From NCBI GenBank assembly GCA_934256595.1, contig CAKQOW010000012.1, forward strand, positions 1 to 47,047: 47,047 bases of DNA, read 5' to 3'. Shown here in pieces: positions 16,388 through 25,636 of this stretch (position 1 is the first letter of the stretch; each line of letters opens with the position of its first letter). The stretch is from an uncultured Clostridia bacterium (GTDB taxonomy: Bacteria; Bacillota; Clostridia; Peptostreptococcales; Anaerovoracaceae). A program made the position numbers and the translations under genes. A model generated the notes under the pieces. The model saw only the letters and a program-made list of their open reading frames with translations, was not told the origin of the DNA and searched no databases.

Positions 16388-18979
16388 ATGAACATAGAAA
16401 AATTCACACAGAACGCGCAGCAGGCCATAATGGACTGCCAGAATATCGCAATATCGGAGGGTCATCAGATGCTTGACGGAGAGCATCTGCATCTGGCTCT
16501 TCTTCAGCAGACAGACGGACTTATTCCGAAGCTGCTTAAATTTATGGAGATAGACCCGCATCTTATCATTGCGGACCTTGAGGAGGAGATGGAGAAGCTG
16601 CCTAAGGTTTCAGGCGGCGGAGATAACATATATTCCTCCCGCAGACTTTCTACAATACTGATGAATGCGGAGAAAAACGCAGAGAGTTTCAAGGACGAAT
16701 ATGTAAGCGTTGAGCACATATACCTTGCTCTGCTTGACGAGAAAGGGACTCCGTCTGCAAAGATATTTGCCAAATATCACATAGACAGAAATAAATTCCT
16801 CGAAGCGCTGTCAAAGGTCAGAGGCAACCAGAGAGTAACCAGCCAGAACCCTGAGGACAACTATGACGCTCTTAATAAATACGGCAGAGATCTGGTTGAG
16901 ATGGCAAGAGAGGGCAAGCTGGACCCTGTAATCGGCAGGGACAGTGAAATCCGTCACGCCATACAGATACTTTCAAGAAGAACCAAAAACAACCCTGTGC
17001 TCATTGGTGAGCCGGGTGTCGGCAAGACTGCAGTAGTAGAGGGACTGGCGCAGAGAATATTAAACGGCGACGTGCCTGAGGGCCTCAAGGACAAGACTAT
17101 ATACGCGCTTGATATGGGTTCCCTTATAGCAGGCGCCAAGTTCAGAGGCGAGTTTGAAGAAAGACTCAAGGCCGTACTTAATGAAATCGAAAAATCAGAG
17201 GGCAGAATTATTCTGTTCATAGATGAGATACACAACATAGTCGGAGCAGGCAGGACAGAGGGCTCAATGGACGCAGGCAACCTGCTCAAGCCTAAACTTG
17301 CAAGAGGCGAGCTGCACTGCATAGGCGCAACCACTCTTGACGAATATCGTAAATACATCGAAAAGGACGCGGCTCTTGAGAGAAGATTTCAGAAAGTCCT
17401 GGTTGACCAGCCTACAGTTGAGGATACCATCTCAATACTCAGAGGCCTCAAGGAGCGTTTTGAAATCCATCACGGCGTTAGAATTACAGACAGCGCGCTG
17501 ATTGCGTGCGCTACGCTTTCGGACAGATATATTTCAGACAGATTTCTGCCGGACAAGGCCATAGACCTTATGGATGAGGCGGCATCAAAAATCAGAACAG
17601 AAATAGACTCAATGCCGTCGGAGCTTGACGAGATATCAAGAAAAATAATGCAGCTTGAAATAGAGAAGCAGGCTCTCGGCAAAGAGGACGACAAGGGCTC
17701 TAAGGCAAGACTTGAAGCCATCGAAAAAGAGCTCTCCGCTCTCAAGGAGGAAGAGCTTTCAATGAGAACCCAGTGGGAAAACGAAAAGAAAGCGATTACA
17801 GAGGTCAAGAGCACCAAACAGCAGATTGAAGAGGTTAAGCATCAGATTGAAGATGCCGAAAGAGCATACGACCTTGAAAAGCTGGCTCAGCTAAAATACG
17901 GCGCGCTTCCTAACCTCGAAAAGAAGCTTGAGGAAGAAAAAGACCTTGCAGGCAGAGGCGACGAAAACAGACTTCTCAAAGAGGAGGTTACAGAGGAGGA
18001 AATCGCAGAGGTTGTATCTGCATGGACAGGCATACCTGTATCAAAGCTGGTTGAATCCGAAAGAGAAAAGCTGTTAAAGCTTCCTGAGATACTGCACAGG
18101 AGAGTAATCGGACAGGACGAGGGTATACAGGCTGTTTCAGAGGCTATATTAAGAGCCAGAGCAGGCCTCAAAGACGAAAACAGACCTATTGGTTCGTTCA
18201 TATTCCTCGGACCTACAGGCGTAGGTAAGACAGAGCTTGCAAAGGCACTGTCGGAAGCGCTGTTTGACTCCGAAAACAATATGATAAGAATAGATATGTC
18301 CGAGTATATGGAAAAACACTCGGTATCAAGACTTGTCGGAGCGCCTCCGGGATATGTGGGATATGACGAGGGCGGCCAGCTTACAGAGGCTGTAAGAAGA
18401 AAACCGTACAGCGTTGTACTGTTTGATGAAATCGAAAAGGCTCACCCTGATGTGTTCAACATATTGCTGCAGCTGCTTGATGACGGCAGACTTACAGACA
18501 ATCAGGGCAGGACAGTAGACTTCAAGAATACAATAGTTATAATGACATCGAATATAGGCAGTACGAGTCTGATTGAAAACATCAGAAGCGACGGCACTAT
18601 TGACGAGACAGTTAAAGAGCAGGTCAAAAACGAAATGAAGAATTACTTCAGACCTGAGTTCCTTAACAGAATTGACGACATAGTTGTATTCAGTCCTCTT
18701 ACAGAGGCTCAGGTGGGACAGATTATATCGCTCTCACTCAAGGGTCTTGAGAAACGTCTTGCAGACAGAGATATAAGTCTTGTACTTTCCGATGCAGGCA
18801 GAGATTTCATTGCCAAAGAGGCTTATGACCCTAACTACGGCGCTAGACCTGTAAACAGATATATTCAGAAATATATTGAAACCGAGCTGGCAGCCAAGAT
18901 AATCAGAGGCGATATCGTTGACGGCAATACAGTAACCATTACTGCAAATGCGGACGGTCTTGACTTTGAAGTGAAATAA
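16388..18979 (+). CDS. clpB: ATP-dependent chaperone ClpB
   Basis: Hexameric disaggregase that pulls proteins out of aggregates together with DnaK. The 863-residue protein has the Clp N domain (1-150), first AAA module with Walker A GEPGVGKT (207-214), the coiled-coil middle domain (about 400-525) that marks ClpB rather than ClpC, and second AAA module with Walker A GPTGVGKT (about 608-615). I start it at the ATG 16388 (MNIEKFT), the usual ClpB beginning, behind a GGGGG run; an upstream frame would run through the promoter. It is a single-gene unit under CIRCE, with a terminator behind it. Confidence 0.97.
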   Translation: MNIEKFTQNAQQAIMDCQNIAISEGHQMLDGEHLHLALLQQTDGLIPKLLKFMEIDPHLIIADLEEEMEKLPKVSGGGDNIYSSRRLSTILMNAEKNAESFKDEYVSVEHIYLALLDEKGTPSAKIFAKYHIDRNKFLEALSKVRGNQRVTSQNPEDNYDALNKYGRDLVEMAREGKLDPVIGRDSEIRHAIQILSRRTKNNPVLIGEPGVGKTAVVEGLAQRILNGDVPEGLKDKTIYALDMGSLIAGAKFRGEFEERLKAVLNEIEKSEGRIILFIDEIHNIVGAGRTEGSMDAGNLLKPKLARGELHCIGATTLDEYRKYIEKDAALERRFQKVLVDQPTVEDTISILRGLKERFEIHHGVRITDSALIACATLSDRYISDRFLPDKAIDLMDEAASKIRTEIDSMPSELDEISRKIMQLEIEKQALGKEDDKGSKARLEAIEKELSALKEEELSMRTQWENEKKAITEVKSTKQQIEEVKHQIEDAERAYDLEKLAQLKYGALPNLEKKLEEEKDLAGRGDENRLLKEEVTEEEIAEVVSAWTGIPVSKLVESEREKLLKLPEILHRRVIGQDEGIQAVSEAILRARAGLKDENRPIGSFIFLGPTGVGKTELAKALSEALFDSENNMIRIDMSEYMEKHSVSRLVGAPPGYVGYDEGGQLTEAVRRKPYSVVLFDEIEKAHPDVFNILLQLLDDGRLTDNQGRTVDFKNTIVIMTSNIGSTSLIENIRSDGTIDETVKEQVKNEMKNYFRPEFLNRIDDIVVFSPLTEAQVGQIISLSLKGLEKRLADRDISLVLSDAGRDFIAKEAYDPNYGARPVNRYIQKYIETELAAKIIRGDIVDGNTVTITANADGLDFEVK

Positions 18980-18994
18980 AGGGTATATATACAG

Positions 18995-19032
18995 ATACGG
19001 GATAAGCAATATCGCCTGTCCCGTATTTTTTT
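18995..19032 (+). terminator. clpB terminator
   Basis: Stem ATACGGGA / TCCCGTAT closing a 16-base loop, followed by a run of T residues. Confidence 0.85.
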
Positions 19033-19043
19033 GTGCACTTTGC

Positions 19044-19073
19044 TTGATATTCCATATGGGAGGGGAGTATAAT
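19044..19073 (+). promoter_or_regulatory. Promoter of the 641-residue secreted protein gene
   Basis: TTGATA (19044-19049), an 18-base spacer and a perfect TATAAT (19068-19073), 56 bases before the start codon. Confidence 0.75.
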
Positions 19074-19128
19074 GAAGAAAATAAAGGACGTTAAAAGGCA
19101 GCGTAATAATTAAAGGAAGGTAAAAATT

Positions 19129-21054
19129 ATGAAAACTATGCTAATGCAAAAAGGCAAGGCAGGAGTCAGAAAATCACTGATTATAGCTCTCGTCATGGTG
19201 ATGATGATTACTATGGTTCCTGTCAACGCATTTGCCTATACAGGTTATCCTTGTGAAACTGATAAGGCCAATGCGGAACTATATCCGTTTCCTATGGATA
19301 TGAAGATACTCAATCAGTACCTTTATGGCAGTGAGAACAATTTGAAAGGTGCGGTAAAAAGCAACTACTTCAAAAATGTGCCGAGAGAATGGTACGCTCG
19401 TGACTTGCCGGCAGATTTAAAGAGCCAGTATATAGGTGAAGCGATAGTCAATACCAGGTACAGAGGCTCCAGTAGCGCGGCGCCGGGATATTTCGAACCG
19501 ACAAATTCTCCGTCCAAGAACTGGCATGACCTGCGAATAAAGGAATTAAGCAAGACCAAGTATTCATATCAGGGACCTAACAATCCGTCTAATCCGAACA
19601 TTGCATTCTATTGCGCTGAGGGTAGTAGCTTCAAGCTTTTAGGATACAATGAAACATGGGTTGCAGTCTGGGAGTGCGGAGGAATCGACAAGGGGCGAGG
19701 CTTAAGCACAACCTGCGGAGGAATCGGGAGAGAGCAGTACGGCAGCTGGAAACCGGGAGTTTACTTCCTTAAACGTGCAGATGTTTACATAAAGGATATT
19801 CGAAATCAGGACCTGAATGTTCCTAAAGTTACTGCATCAGGAACAGCAACCTGCGATGTCTATGTAAAGACAACTCCTGCAAGCGATAATTATGTAACAG
19901 CAGGAAAGCTCAAGTCAAACCAGCTGGTTCAGGTTACTAACTCTACGCCGATAAACGGTCATTACCAGATTTACTATATTCATGGCCTTTACTATGTAAA
20001 TGCAAAGTGGATAAATCTTAAGCGTTCAGACGAGAACAAACCGGGCATAAAGTACAATGCAGTGGTAAAAAGCAGTGAGGCTGTAGATATTAAGGCTCAG
20101 CCAAGCGATTCGGCTGCTGCTGTAGCTGCCGCAAAGGACAAGTTTAAAATTCAGGTTGTAAAGAAAGACGCTGGCAACGGTTATTCCGAAGTCTGGTTCA
20201 ACTCCAGCAAGTGCTATATTCCGACAAAGAACTTAAGTGACTTTACAGGTTCAATGTCATATTCAGCCGTAAAGAAGCTGGGCAAGGCGAAGGGCACAAT
20301 GGTTCTTAACGGACCATGGTCTTCATACGGTGGTATGGCATATAGCCCTGAGGGAATTAAGATTCTGAAGAAATACAAAATGGATGAAGGCGAGGCGTAC
20401 AGGAAACTTAAGGCTGTTAACGGCATGATTCCGATGACAGACGGCGACATTTCCATAGTCTACGGAGTAAGTAAGTTTGTTTACAGGCCGGAGCCTCATT
20501 ATAAAGAATCAGCGATGATATATAAGGTTCTGTATGACGGCAAGGTTTGCTACATACCTGTTAAGAGCACTGAGCATAAAAAATACAACTATTACAAAAC
20601 AGGCAAGGGCAAGATAAAAACGAAGTCTGAGACAAAGTGGCTCACGACATATGCTACATCCAAAGCCAGATCGGATAAAGAGCTGGAGGCATATAAGATA
20701 AACAAGCAGTACTACTTCAAAATCGATGACGTTGCAAAGCTTATGTCAGTAACGAATAAATCATTTGATGTCAAGTTTGAAGACAATGCTATAGTAGTTA
20801 ACAGTATGAGCCGTTACAGCGGAACTGCGCCTCTAAAGAAAGGCGACGGCAAAACCCGCTATGCAGAGCGTTCAACTATGAGCATTATATGGGACGGACA
20901 GGTTGTAGGGCTTACATGTTATAAAATTAACGGCAAGTATTATGTGAACATGGATGAAATCGCATACATGACCGATTCAGAAATAGGGGAGGGATCCTTA
21001 GGCGGACCTTATGTTACAACAACAATGCCAAACGAAGTGGAGGCTTATGGCTGA
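19129..21054 (+). CDS. Large secreted protein with SH3-like and stalk domains
   Basis: A 641-residue exported protein with a long signal peptide (1-36; basic start, hydrophobic core, likely cleavage after AFA). The middle contains two or three SH3-like strand modules: about 238-300, with VYVKTTPASDNYVTAGKL and ending in YVNAKWINL; about 310-375, ending in CYIPTKNL; and possibly 440-530. The C-terminal part (about 555-625) has the pattern AYKINKQYYFKIDDVAKLM and CYKINGKYYVNMDEIAYM, typical of the stalk domain related to the copper amine oxidase N domain. No protease or hydrolase motif is clear. It probably acts at the cell wall. It faces the GH18 gene and shares its terminator. An AAGGAAGG site precedes the ATG. 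Confidence 0.8.
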   Translation: MKTMLMQKGKAGVRKSLIIALVMVMMITMVPVNAFAYTGYPCETDKANAELYPFPMDMKILNQYLYGSENNLKGAVKSNYFKNVPREWYARDLPADLKSQYIGEAIVNTRYRGSSSAAPGYFEPTNSPSKNWHDLRIKELSKTKYSYQGPNNPSNPNIAFYCAEGSSFKLLGYNETWVAVWECGGIDKGRGLSTTCGGIGREQYGSWKPGVYFLKRADVYIKDIRNQDLNVPKVTASGTATCDVYVKTTPASDNYVTAGKLKSNQLVQVTNSTPINGHYQIYYIHGLYYVNAKWINLKRSDENKPGIKYNAVVKSSEAVDIKAQPSDSAAAVAAAKDKFKIQVVKKDAGNGYSEVWFNSSKCYIPTKNLSDFTGSMSYSAVKKLGKAKGTMVLNGPWSSYGGMAYSPEGIKILKKYKMDEGEAYRKLKAVNGMIPMTDGDISIVYGVSKFVYRPEPHYKESAMIYKVLYDGKVCYIPVKSTEHKKYNYYKTGKGKIKTKSETKWLTTYATSKARSDKELEAYKINKQYYFKIDDVAKLMSVTNKSFDVKFEDNAIVVNSMSRYSGTAPLKKGDGKTRYAERSTMSIIWDGQVVGLTCYKINGKYYVNMDEIAYMTDSEIGEGSLGGPYVTTTMPNEVEAYG

Positions 21055-21092
21055 TTTCACATATGTAAAAATTAATAAACTTCAATATAAAT

Positions 21093-21130
21093 ACGGGACA
21101 GGTAATACAGCCTGTCCTGTCTTATTTTTC
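21093..21130. terminator. Shared terminator between convergent genes
   Basis: Stem GGGACAGG / CCTGTCCT with an 8-base loop, followed on the plus strand by a T-rich run. It lies between the secreted protein gene and the end of the GH18 gene. Confidence 0.8.
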
Positions 21131-22111
21131 AAGCGTGTCACTTATGGCCTTGAGAAGTGATGTTTTACCTGTCATATCCTGCCCCAGAGCCCATACCATA
21201 ACACCGCCGTAATCAGCTCCCAGCATGGCTTTTTTGCTTACGGTATTGATGCCGTTGTATCTGCATGTCCCGCTTATATCATCGTACTCGGAATCTGCGT
21301 TGTAGGTTGCAACCTCCTTGTAGGTTACTACCTTGCCGGTGCAGGCGCCGTTTGCGTCATATCTGTAGCCGTAAAACGGAATTCCAAGCACCAGCTTGTC
21401 TCTGTCGATATTTCTCTCGTTTTCAAAGTATGAAAGACAGCTCTGAGCGTATTCATAGGTTGAATGGTTCTCGCTGCTTCCCCTGTTGTCATATGCCATA
21501 ACAGAAATGAAATCAAATCTGTCCAGTGTTTTTTCCTCTATGTAGCCGTCAAACCACGAAGCGACGGCGCAGGACAGAATCAGGTTGTTTTTGCGGCATT
21601 TCTTTGATAAATCCTTTACCCATACATCGTAGCTGTTCCAGAATTCAGACTCCACATCGCCCTCTATATTAAGGTCAATACCGTCAAAGTCGTACTTCTG
21701 TATGTACTCTATGATTTTGTCATCAAAGGCTTTAATTGCGGTCTTATCTGAGGTCAGGTCTGTGTAATGCCTGTAGCCACCGCCACCGCCTAAGGCTGCT
21801 ATAACCTTGACCTTATGATGATGAGCCTTTCTGATTATTTTTTTAAGTTCTTTGTCGGGGATACTGCAGCTCATATTACCGTCTGAATCGGGATTTACAA
21901 ATGCAATATTGATATGCGTAAGACCCGCAAAGTCAACATCGTGATAGCACTGGTAATACCAGCTTGGCAGATAGCCGACAATTCTGGTGTCGCTGTGTGA
22001 TGATGAGCAGCTTTTCATAAAAATGAGGACAAGAAGCAGCGCCAGCATCAGCGCCAGTGAAAATATATATTTCTTCCTGTCCTTTGTTTTTCTTTTTCTT
22101 TTTTTCGACAT
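21122..22111 (-). CDS. Membrane-anchored GH18 family protein
   Basis: A 329-residue protein with a very basic N-terminus, one membrane helix (about 16-33) and an extracellular GH18 TIM barrel (about 42-325). Barrel marks are IVGYLPSWYY (44-53), KVIAALGGGGG (102-112), the catalytic strand DGIDLNIE (143-150), FISVMAYD and the closing GGVMVWALGQD. In the DGxDxDxE signature the last Asp is Asn148, while Asp146 and the proton donor Glu150 are kept. Some GH18 members with such a change are weak enzymes or glycan binders. A role on peptidoglycan or chitin-like glycans outside the cell is inferred. A GGGGTG site precedes the ATG. Confidence 0.88.
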   Translation of the reverse strand: MSKKRKRKTKDRKKYIFSLALMLALLLVLIFMKSCSSSHSDTRIVGYLPSWYYQCYHDVDFAGLTHINIAFVNPDSDGNMSCSIPDKELKKIIRKAHHHKVKVIAALGGGGGYRHYTDLTSDKTAIKAFDDKIIEYIQKYDFDGIDLNIEGDVESEFWNSYDVWVKDLSKKCRKNNLILSCAVASWFDGYIEEKTLDRFDFISVMAYDNRGSSENHSTYEYAQSCLSYFENERNIDRDKLVLGIPFYGYRYDANGACTGKVVTYKEVATYNADSEYDDISGTCRYNGINTVSKKAMLGADYGGVMVWALGQDMTGKTSLLKAISDTLEK

Positions 22112-22167
22112 AATTCACCCCTTTTCCCCTTTGCTTGAAGTATATACTTTTTGAGGTGATTAGTCAA

Positions 22168-23796
22168 TTATAAGTACCTTGTGAATTTCAGCAGAACTAT
22201 GTCATAGGGCGCCAGTTCTATTGATGTGTAATACTGCTCCAGTACAGGTATAAGCTCGAATTCTATGTCGGGCTTTGACATATAATTTATATTCTCTATA
22301 TCCTCTATGTCGAGGCTGCTGCTGAAATTAAGCTGGGCCCAGAAATTAAGACAGGAGTTGGCCGCAATCATCTTGTGCTTTGTAACCTTGTATTCCGAGG
22401 ATATATTCCTTGCAATTATGTCCACCGTCAGATTTTCGTCTTTTTCGGGGTTGAAAATCAGCAGATATTTGGTATCTGAATCCTGAAGTCCCAGATAGTT
22501 GGGGCCGTAAAGGACTATATCGGAAGGAAGCGTCTCAAGCATTTTGAGCAGATAATACAGCGGCTTTCGGAGACCGTTTGGTGTCAGAAGCCCTGTGGCA
22601 GAATCTGCTTTGTCTGTGAGATTAATCTGTGGATAAGCGAAATTTTCCGGACAGGCTGTTATACAGCGCAGCAAAGCGATGACAGACTCCTGTGGAAGAA
22701 TGTCACGATATAGTCGGGACATATCATATGAGCTGTCGGAATCCATAGTAAAGTTTGAGTATATATCGTCAAATATTGCGGAGCTTTTTGCGGGAGTCCT
22801 GAATTTGCCTTCTGCCTGTGCGCTGAAATCCATTTCAATATGGCTTACCTTTTCAGTATCATTTTTAAATACGGGGTATTGAGTGAAGTTTCCTATGACG
22901 GATTTCAGTTTTTCGAGGGGATAATCTGTTATTTCAGGCTCGACTGCGCCAAGCACCTTGCCGGAGTATTTCCTGCGGTATTCTTTGGGATGACAACCCA
23001 TATGGTCATAGAAGTGGCTGACATAGTATTTTGCATCTGAAAAGCCCATATCCTGTGAAATCTGCGAAATGCTTTTGTTTGTTGACAGCACAGAGACTTC
23101 TGACATTTCTATACGTACCATACTTACAAAATCTCTGAAATTAACGCCGACCAGCTTACGAAACACATGAGAAAGATAGTAGGAGCTCATATGCTCTCTT
23201 TCGGCTATTTCCGAAAGGCTTATTTTATATGGATAATTCTCGTATACAAACTGAATAATACGGCTTATTCTGTCAACCTGCATATAGTCATGAGATGTTT
23301 TGTGTATGAAGGCTTTTTCGGAGGGATCTATTACAAAGCCCCTGAAATTATTCATAAGGGTATTGATAAGAGCGACTGCGGCATTGTTTATACGCGCCGC
23401 ATAGCCGGGAGAACGGTTATATGTTTCAGCCACTATTGCAAATATCTGATCGCAAAGAATATCTCGTTTTGAAAATGCGCCTTCTTCAATATTTGTAATA
23501 AAGACAGTGGTTACAAAGTGGGGAAATATGCTTTTAAAGTAGTCTCTGTCAAAGCTGAGCACCAGCACCAGATTATTCTCTGTGATGCTTTTAATTGAAT
23601 GTACATCTTCAGAATGTATGATGTGAATGCTTCCCGGACGGAGTCTGTAGGTGGCATAAAACAGTGTCAGCGACAGTTCTCCCTCAAGAACATAAAAAAT
23701 TTGAAAGTCCTTATGAATATGCTTCGGATAGTTTCTGATATTTGAAAGTTCGATTTTAACAGCAATTTTTTCATCATATGTGATGGTTTTTAGCAT
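22168..23796 (-). CDS. AraC-family regulator with C-terminal GH39-like domain
   Basis: A 542-residue regulator, nearly twice the usual AraC length. Residues 5-110 form a cupin-like sensor (KHIHKDFQIFYVLEGELSL, then PGSIHIIHSEDVHSI). Residues 175-278 form the double helix-turn-helix DNA-binding domain, ending in GFSDAKYYVSHFYDHMGCHPKEYRRK. The tail (280-542) resembles the second half of a GH39 beta-xylosidase-type barrel and its beta-sandwich (GLLTPNGLRKPLYYLLKMLE, then LLIFNPEKDENLTVDI, ending APYDIVLLKF). I cannot see an intact pair of catalytic Glu residues, so it probably binds a ligand rather than cleaving it. The gene is divergent from the small protein / NCS1 / amidohydrolase operon and is its likely regulator. 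A GGAGG site precedes the ATG. Confidence 0.85.
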   Translation of the reverse strand: MLKTITYDEKIAVKIELSNIRNYPKHIHKDFQIFYVLEGELSLTLFYATYRLRPGSIHIIHSEDVHSIKSITENNLVLVLSFDRDYFKSIFPHFVTTVFITNIEEGAFSKRDILCDQIFAIVAETYNRSPGYAARINNAAVALINTLMNNFRGFVIDPSEKAFIHKTSHDYMQVDRISRIIQFVYENYPYKISLSEIAEREHMSSYYLSHVFRKLVGVNFRDFVSMVRIEMSEVSVLSTNKSISQISQDMGFSDAKYYVSHFYDHMGCHPKEYRRKYSGKVLGAVEPEITDYPLEKLKSVIGNFTQYPVFKNDTEKVSHIEMDFSAQAEGKFRTPAKSSAIFDDIYSNFTMDSDSSYDMSRLYRDILPQESVIALLRCITACPENFAYPQINLTDKADSATGLLTPNGLRKPLYYLLKMLETLPSDIVLYGPNYLGLQDSDTKYLLIFNPEKDENLTVDIIARNISSEYKVTKHKMIAANSCLNFWAQLNFSSSLDIEDIENINYMSKPDIEFELIPVLEQYYTSIELAPYDIVLLKFTRYL

Positions 23797-23845
23797 TATT
23801 ATCCTCCTTCCCGAAAAAACTGATTAAGTTGCTATAAATATTTAT

Positions 23846-23875
23846 ATTATAAAGCATAAATACTGTAAAAGTCAA
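23846..23875 (-). promoter_or_regulatory. Promoter of the AraC-family regulator gene
   Basis: On the minus strand, TTGACT (23875-23870), an 18-base spacer and a perfect TATAAT (23851-23846). Confidence 0.65.
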
Positions 23876-23879
23876 AATT

Positions 23880-23945
23880 AAATCATAAAAAAATCATATG
23901 ATAAGCAACAATATTCTGTAAATTCGGAATTGTGTTGTGTATACT
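23880..23945 (+). promoter_or_regulatory. Operon promoter with upstream direct repeat
   Basis: A -10 TATACT (23940-23945) has a weak -35 TGTAAA (23917-23922), as expected for an activator-dependent promoter. AAATCATA occurs twice (23880-23887 and 23891-23898), 11 bases apart, starting about 70 bases before the likely start site. This suits binding by the neighbouring AraC protein. Confidence 0.5.
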
Positions 23946-23969
23946 GAAACAATAAAGGAGGTGCAAGAG

Positions 23970-24179
23970 ATGTTATTACTTGGAAATGAAGAGCAGGTAA
24001 GAACTGCTCTGGAAGGAAAATCGGGCTTCAGTAAAGAAGTTGAAGATGAACTTATACGTAGAGTAGCTGCAGCTGAAAAAGAGCAGGAAGAATATGAACC
24101 ATTAAGCACAGTACATAAGGTCGGACTGGTTTTATGTGGTGTTGCAGGAATAATTCTTTCAATAGCAGCGTTTTTATAG
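23970..24179 (+). CDS. Small single-helix membrane protein before the permease
   Basis: A 69-residue protein with a soluble, acidic helical part (1-47, rich in Glu and Lys) and one C-terminal membrane helix (about 50-68, VGLVLCGVAGIILSIAAFL). The start at 23970 follows a very strong AAAGGAGGTG site; a longer frame would begin within the promoter. It ends 13 bases before the permease gene, whose ribosome binding site overlaps its stop, so the two are translationally linked. This resembles small accessory subunits encoded next to other transporters, but I do not recognise the family. Confidence 0.75.
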   Translation: MLLLGNEEQVRTALEGKSGFSKEVEDELIRRVAAAEKEQEEYEPLSTVHKVGLVLCGVAGIILSIAAFL

Positions 24180-24192
24180 GAGGTGAAATCTG

Positions 24193-25608
24193 GTGGATAA
24201 TTATGCAAAAGAAGCTAAATTCAGTTCAATGCCTCTTTTGAAATCAGAAAGAATGTATGGACTGGGAGATTCAATCTTTGCAAATACCGGCTATGGTATT
24301 GCAACATGGTGTTTTCTTACGGGAGGACTTTTAGCCAGCATTGTGAGCTTTAAGATGGCAATAGTAACTGCTCTGGCAGGAAACCTTATCGGAACATTAC
24401 TGGTGGCGCTGGCTGTTTCGGTTATTTCTCATAAATATGGTATTGATACATACACATCCATTGGTGTTTTCTTTGGAAAGATAGGAATGAAAATTGTATT
24501 TGCAATATTCCTTTTCCTGAATGTAGGCTGGGTAATTATATTAGGTTCCATGTGTGCCCGCTCATCAAAAAGTCTCATGACTGAATTGTCCGGCTCAGAT
24601 ATGAAACCTATAATGATAACTTTGTTTACTCTTGTTGCGGTAGCGGTTATGTGGTTTATTGTTTATAAAGGACCTGCGGCGCTAAAGGTTATGAATCGTA
24701 TTATGGTTCCGGGACTTATTATATGCATTATCATTATGGCGGTTTCCCTTATTACGAAAAGCTCATGGTCAGAAATCTGGAATGCAGAGCCGCTGGCGCC
24801 GTATCCGGAAAAGAATATAAACATTCTTTTATCTTTAGAGCTTAATATAGGCGCAGGAATATCATGGTGGCCCGGCCTTGGTGCGTTAGGCAGACTCAAT
24901 AAAACCAAGAAATCAACGCTGTGGGGGAATATGATAGGTCTGGCAATAATGCCTGTTGCAGTTGCACTTCTTTCTGCAGCCTCTGCATATACTGTAGGAA
25001 GTTCAGATCCTACAGAATGGATGATTCCTTTAGGCGGAATATGGTTTGGAGCATTAGCATTATTCTTTGTAATTCTTGCAAACCTTACTTCAGGAGCATA
25101 TGCATTTTATAATACCTGTCTGGGTCTTAAGAACTATAATGTGTTTGCGAACAGAAAATGGGTTGTTGTTACAATATGTTTCCTGATACCTGTGGTAATA
25201 TTTTCATTCTTCCAGGATTTTATGTATAATAACTATCAGATGCTTATGAATTACAGTGCCGCAATATTCGGACCTATGAGTATAATTCAGATGCTGGATT
25301 ACTATTATTTCAGAAAAGGACATATAGATTTAAGATCGTTATACAATACTACTGCAAGCAGTGGCATGAGATATTACGGTGGCGGCAACTGGGGAGGTAT
25401 AATAATTCTTGTTATATCGGTTGCGATTTACATCTGCATTCTGAATCCTGCAACATGGGCATATGCGCCGGTATTCCCTTATACATCAGCAATTATTCCG
25501 TCATGTGCATTTGCGTTTGTGGCATACTTCATATACGGAAAGTATCTCCAGAAGAAACATATAGGCGGATTTGATTATGGTCTTGAATACGAAAAGGCCG
25601 TAAAATAA
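24193..25608 (+). CDS. NCS1-family nucleobase/hydantoin-type permease
   Basis: A 471-residue integral membrane protein with about 12 helices, of the NCS1 (cytosine/allantoin/hydantoin) cation symporter family. The start has the family pattern LLKSERMYGLGDSIFANTGY (residues 15-34), and helices 1-8 fit CodB-like members, with ISWWPGLGALGRL in helix 6. It starts at GTG 24193 after GGAGGTG. It lies between the small membrane protein and the amidohydrolase (28 bases to its chosen start), so it probably imports the substrate of the two downstream hydrolases. The exact substrate cannot be read from the sequence. Confidence 0.85.
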   Translation: MDNYAKEAKFSSMPLLKSERMYGLGDSIFANTGYGIATWCFLTGGLLASIVSFKMAIVTALAGNLIGTLLVALAVSVISHKYGIDTYTSIGVFFGKIGMKIVFAIFLFLNVGWVIILGSMCARSSKSLMTELSGSDMKPIMITLFTLVAVAVMWFIVYKGPAALKVMNRIMVPGLIICIIIMAVSLITKSSWSEIWNAEPLAPYPEKNINILLSLELNIGAGISWWPGLGALGRLNKTKKSTLWGNMIGLAIMPVAVALLSAASAYTVGSSDPTEWMIPLGGIWFGALALFFVILANLTSGAYAFYNTCLGLKNYNVFANRKWVVVTICFLIPVVIFSFFQDFMYNNYQMLMNYSAAIFGPMSIIQMLDYYYFRKGHIDLRSLYNTTASSGMRYYGGGNWGGIIILVISVAIYICILNPATWAYAPVFPYTSAIIPSCAFAFVAYFIYGKYLQKKHIGGFDYGLEYEKAVK

Positions 25609-25636
25609 GTTGAAATTCCAGGGGGAAAGAAAGACA

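Noticed and set aside
19072..19113. A 13-codon open frame with a GGAGGGGAG site just before the secreted protein gene, as a possible leader peptide
   Set aside because: Its start codon overlaps the perfect -10 TATAAT (19068-19073), so it lies upstream of the transcript start.
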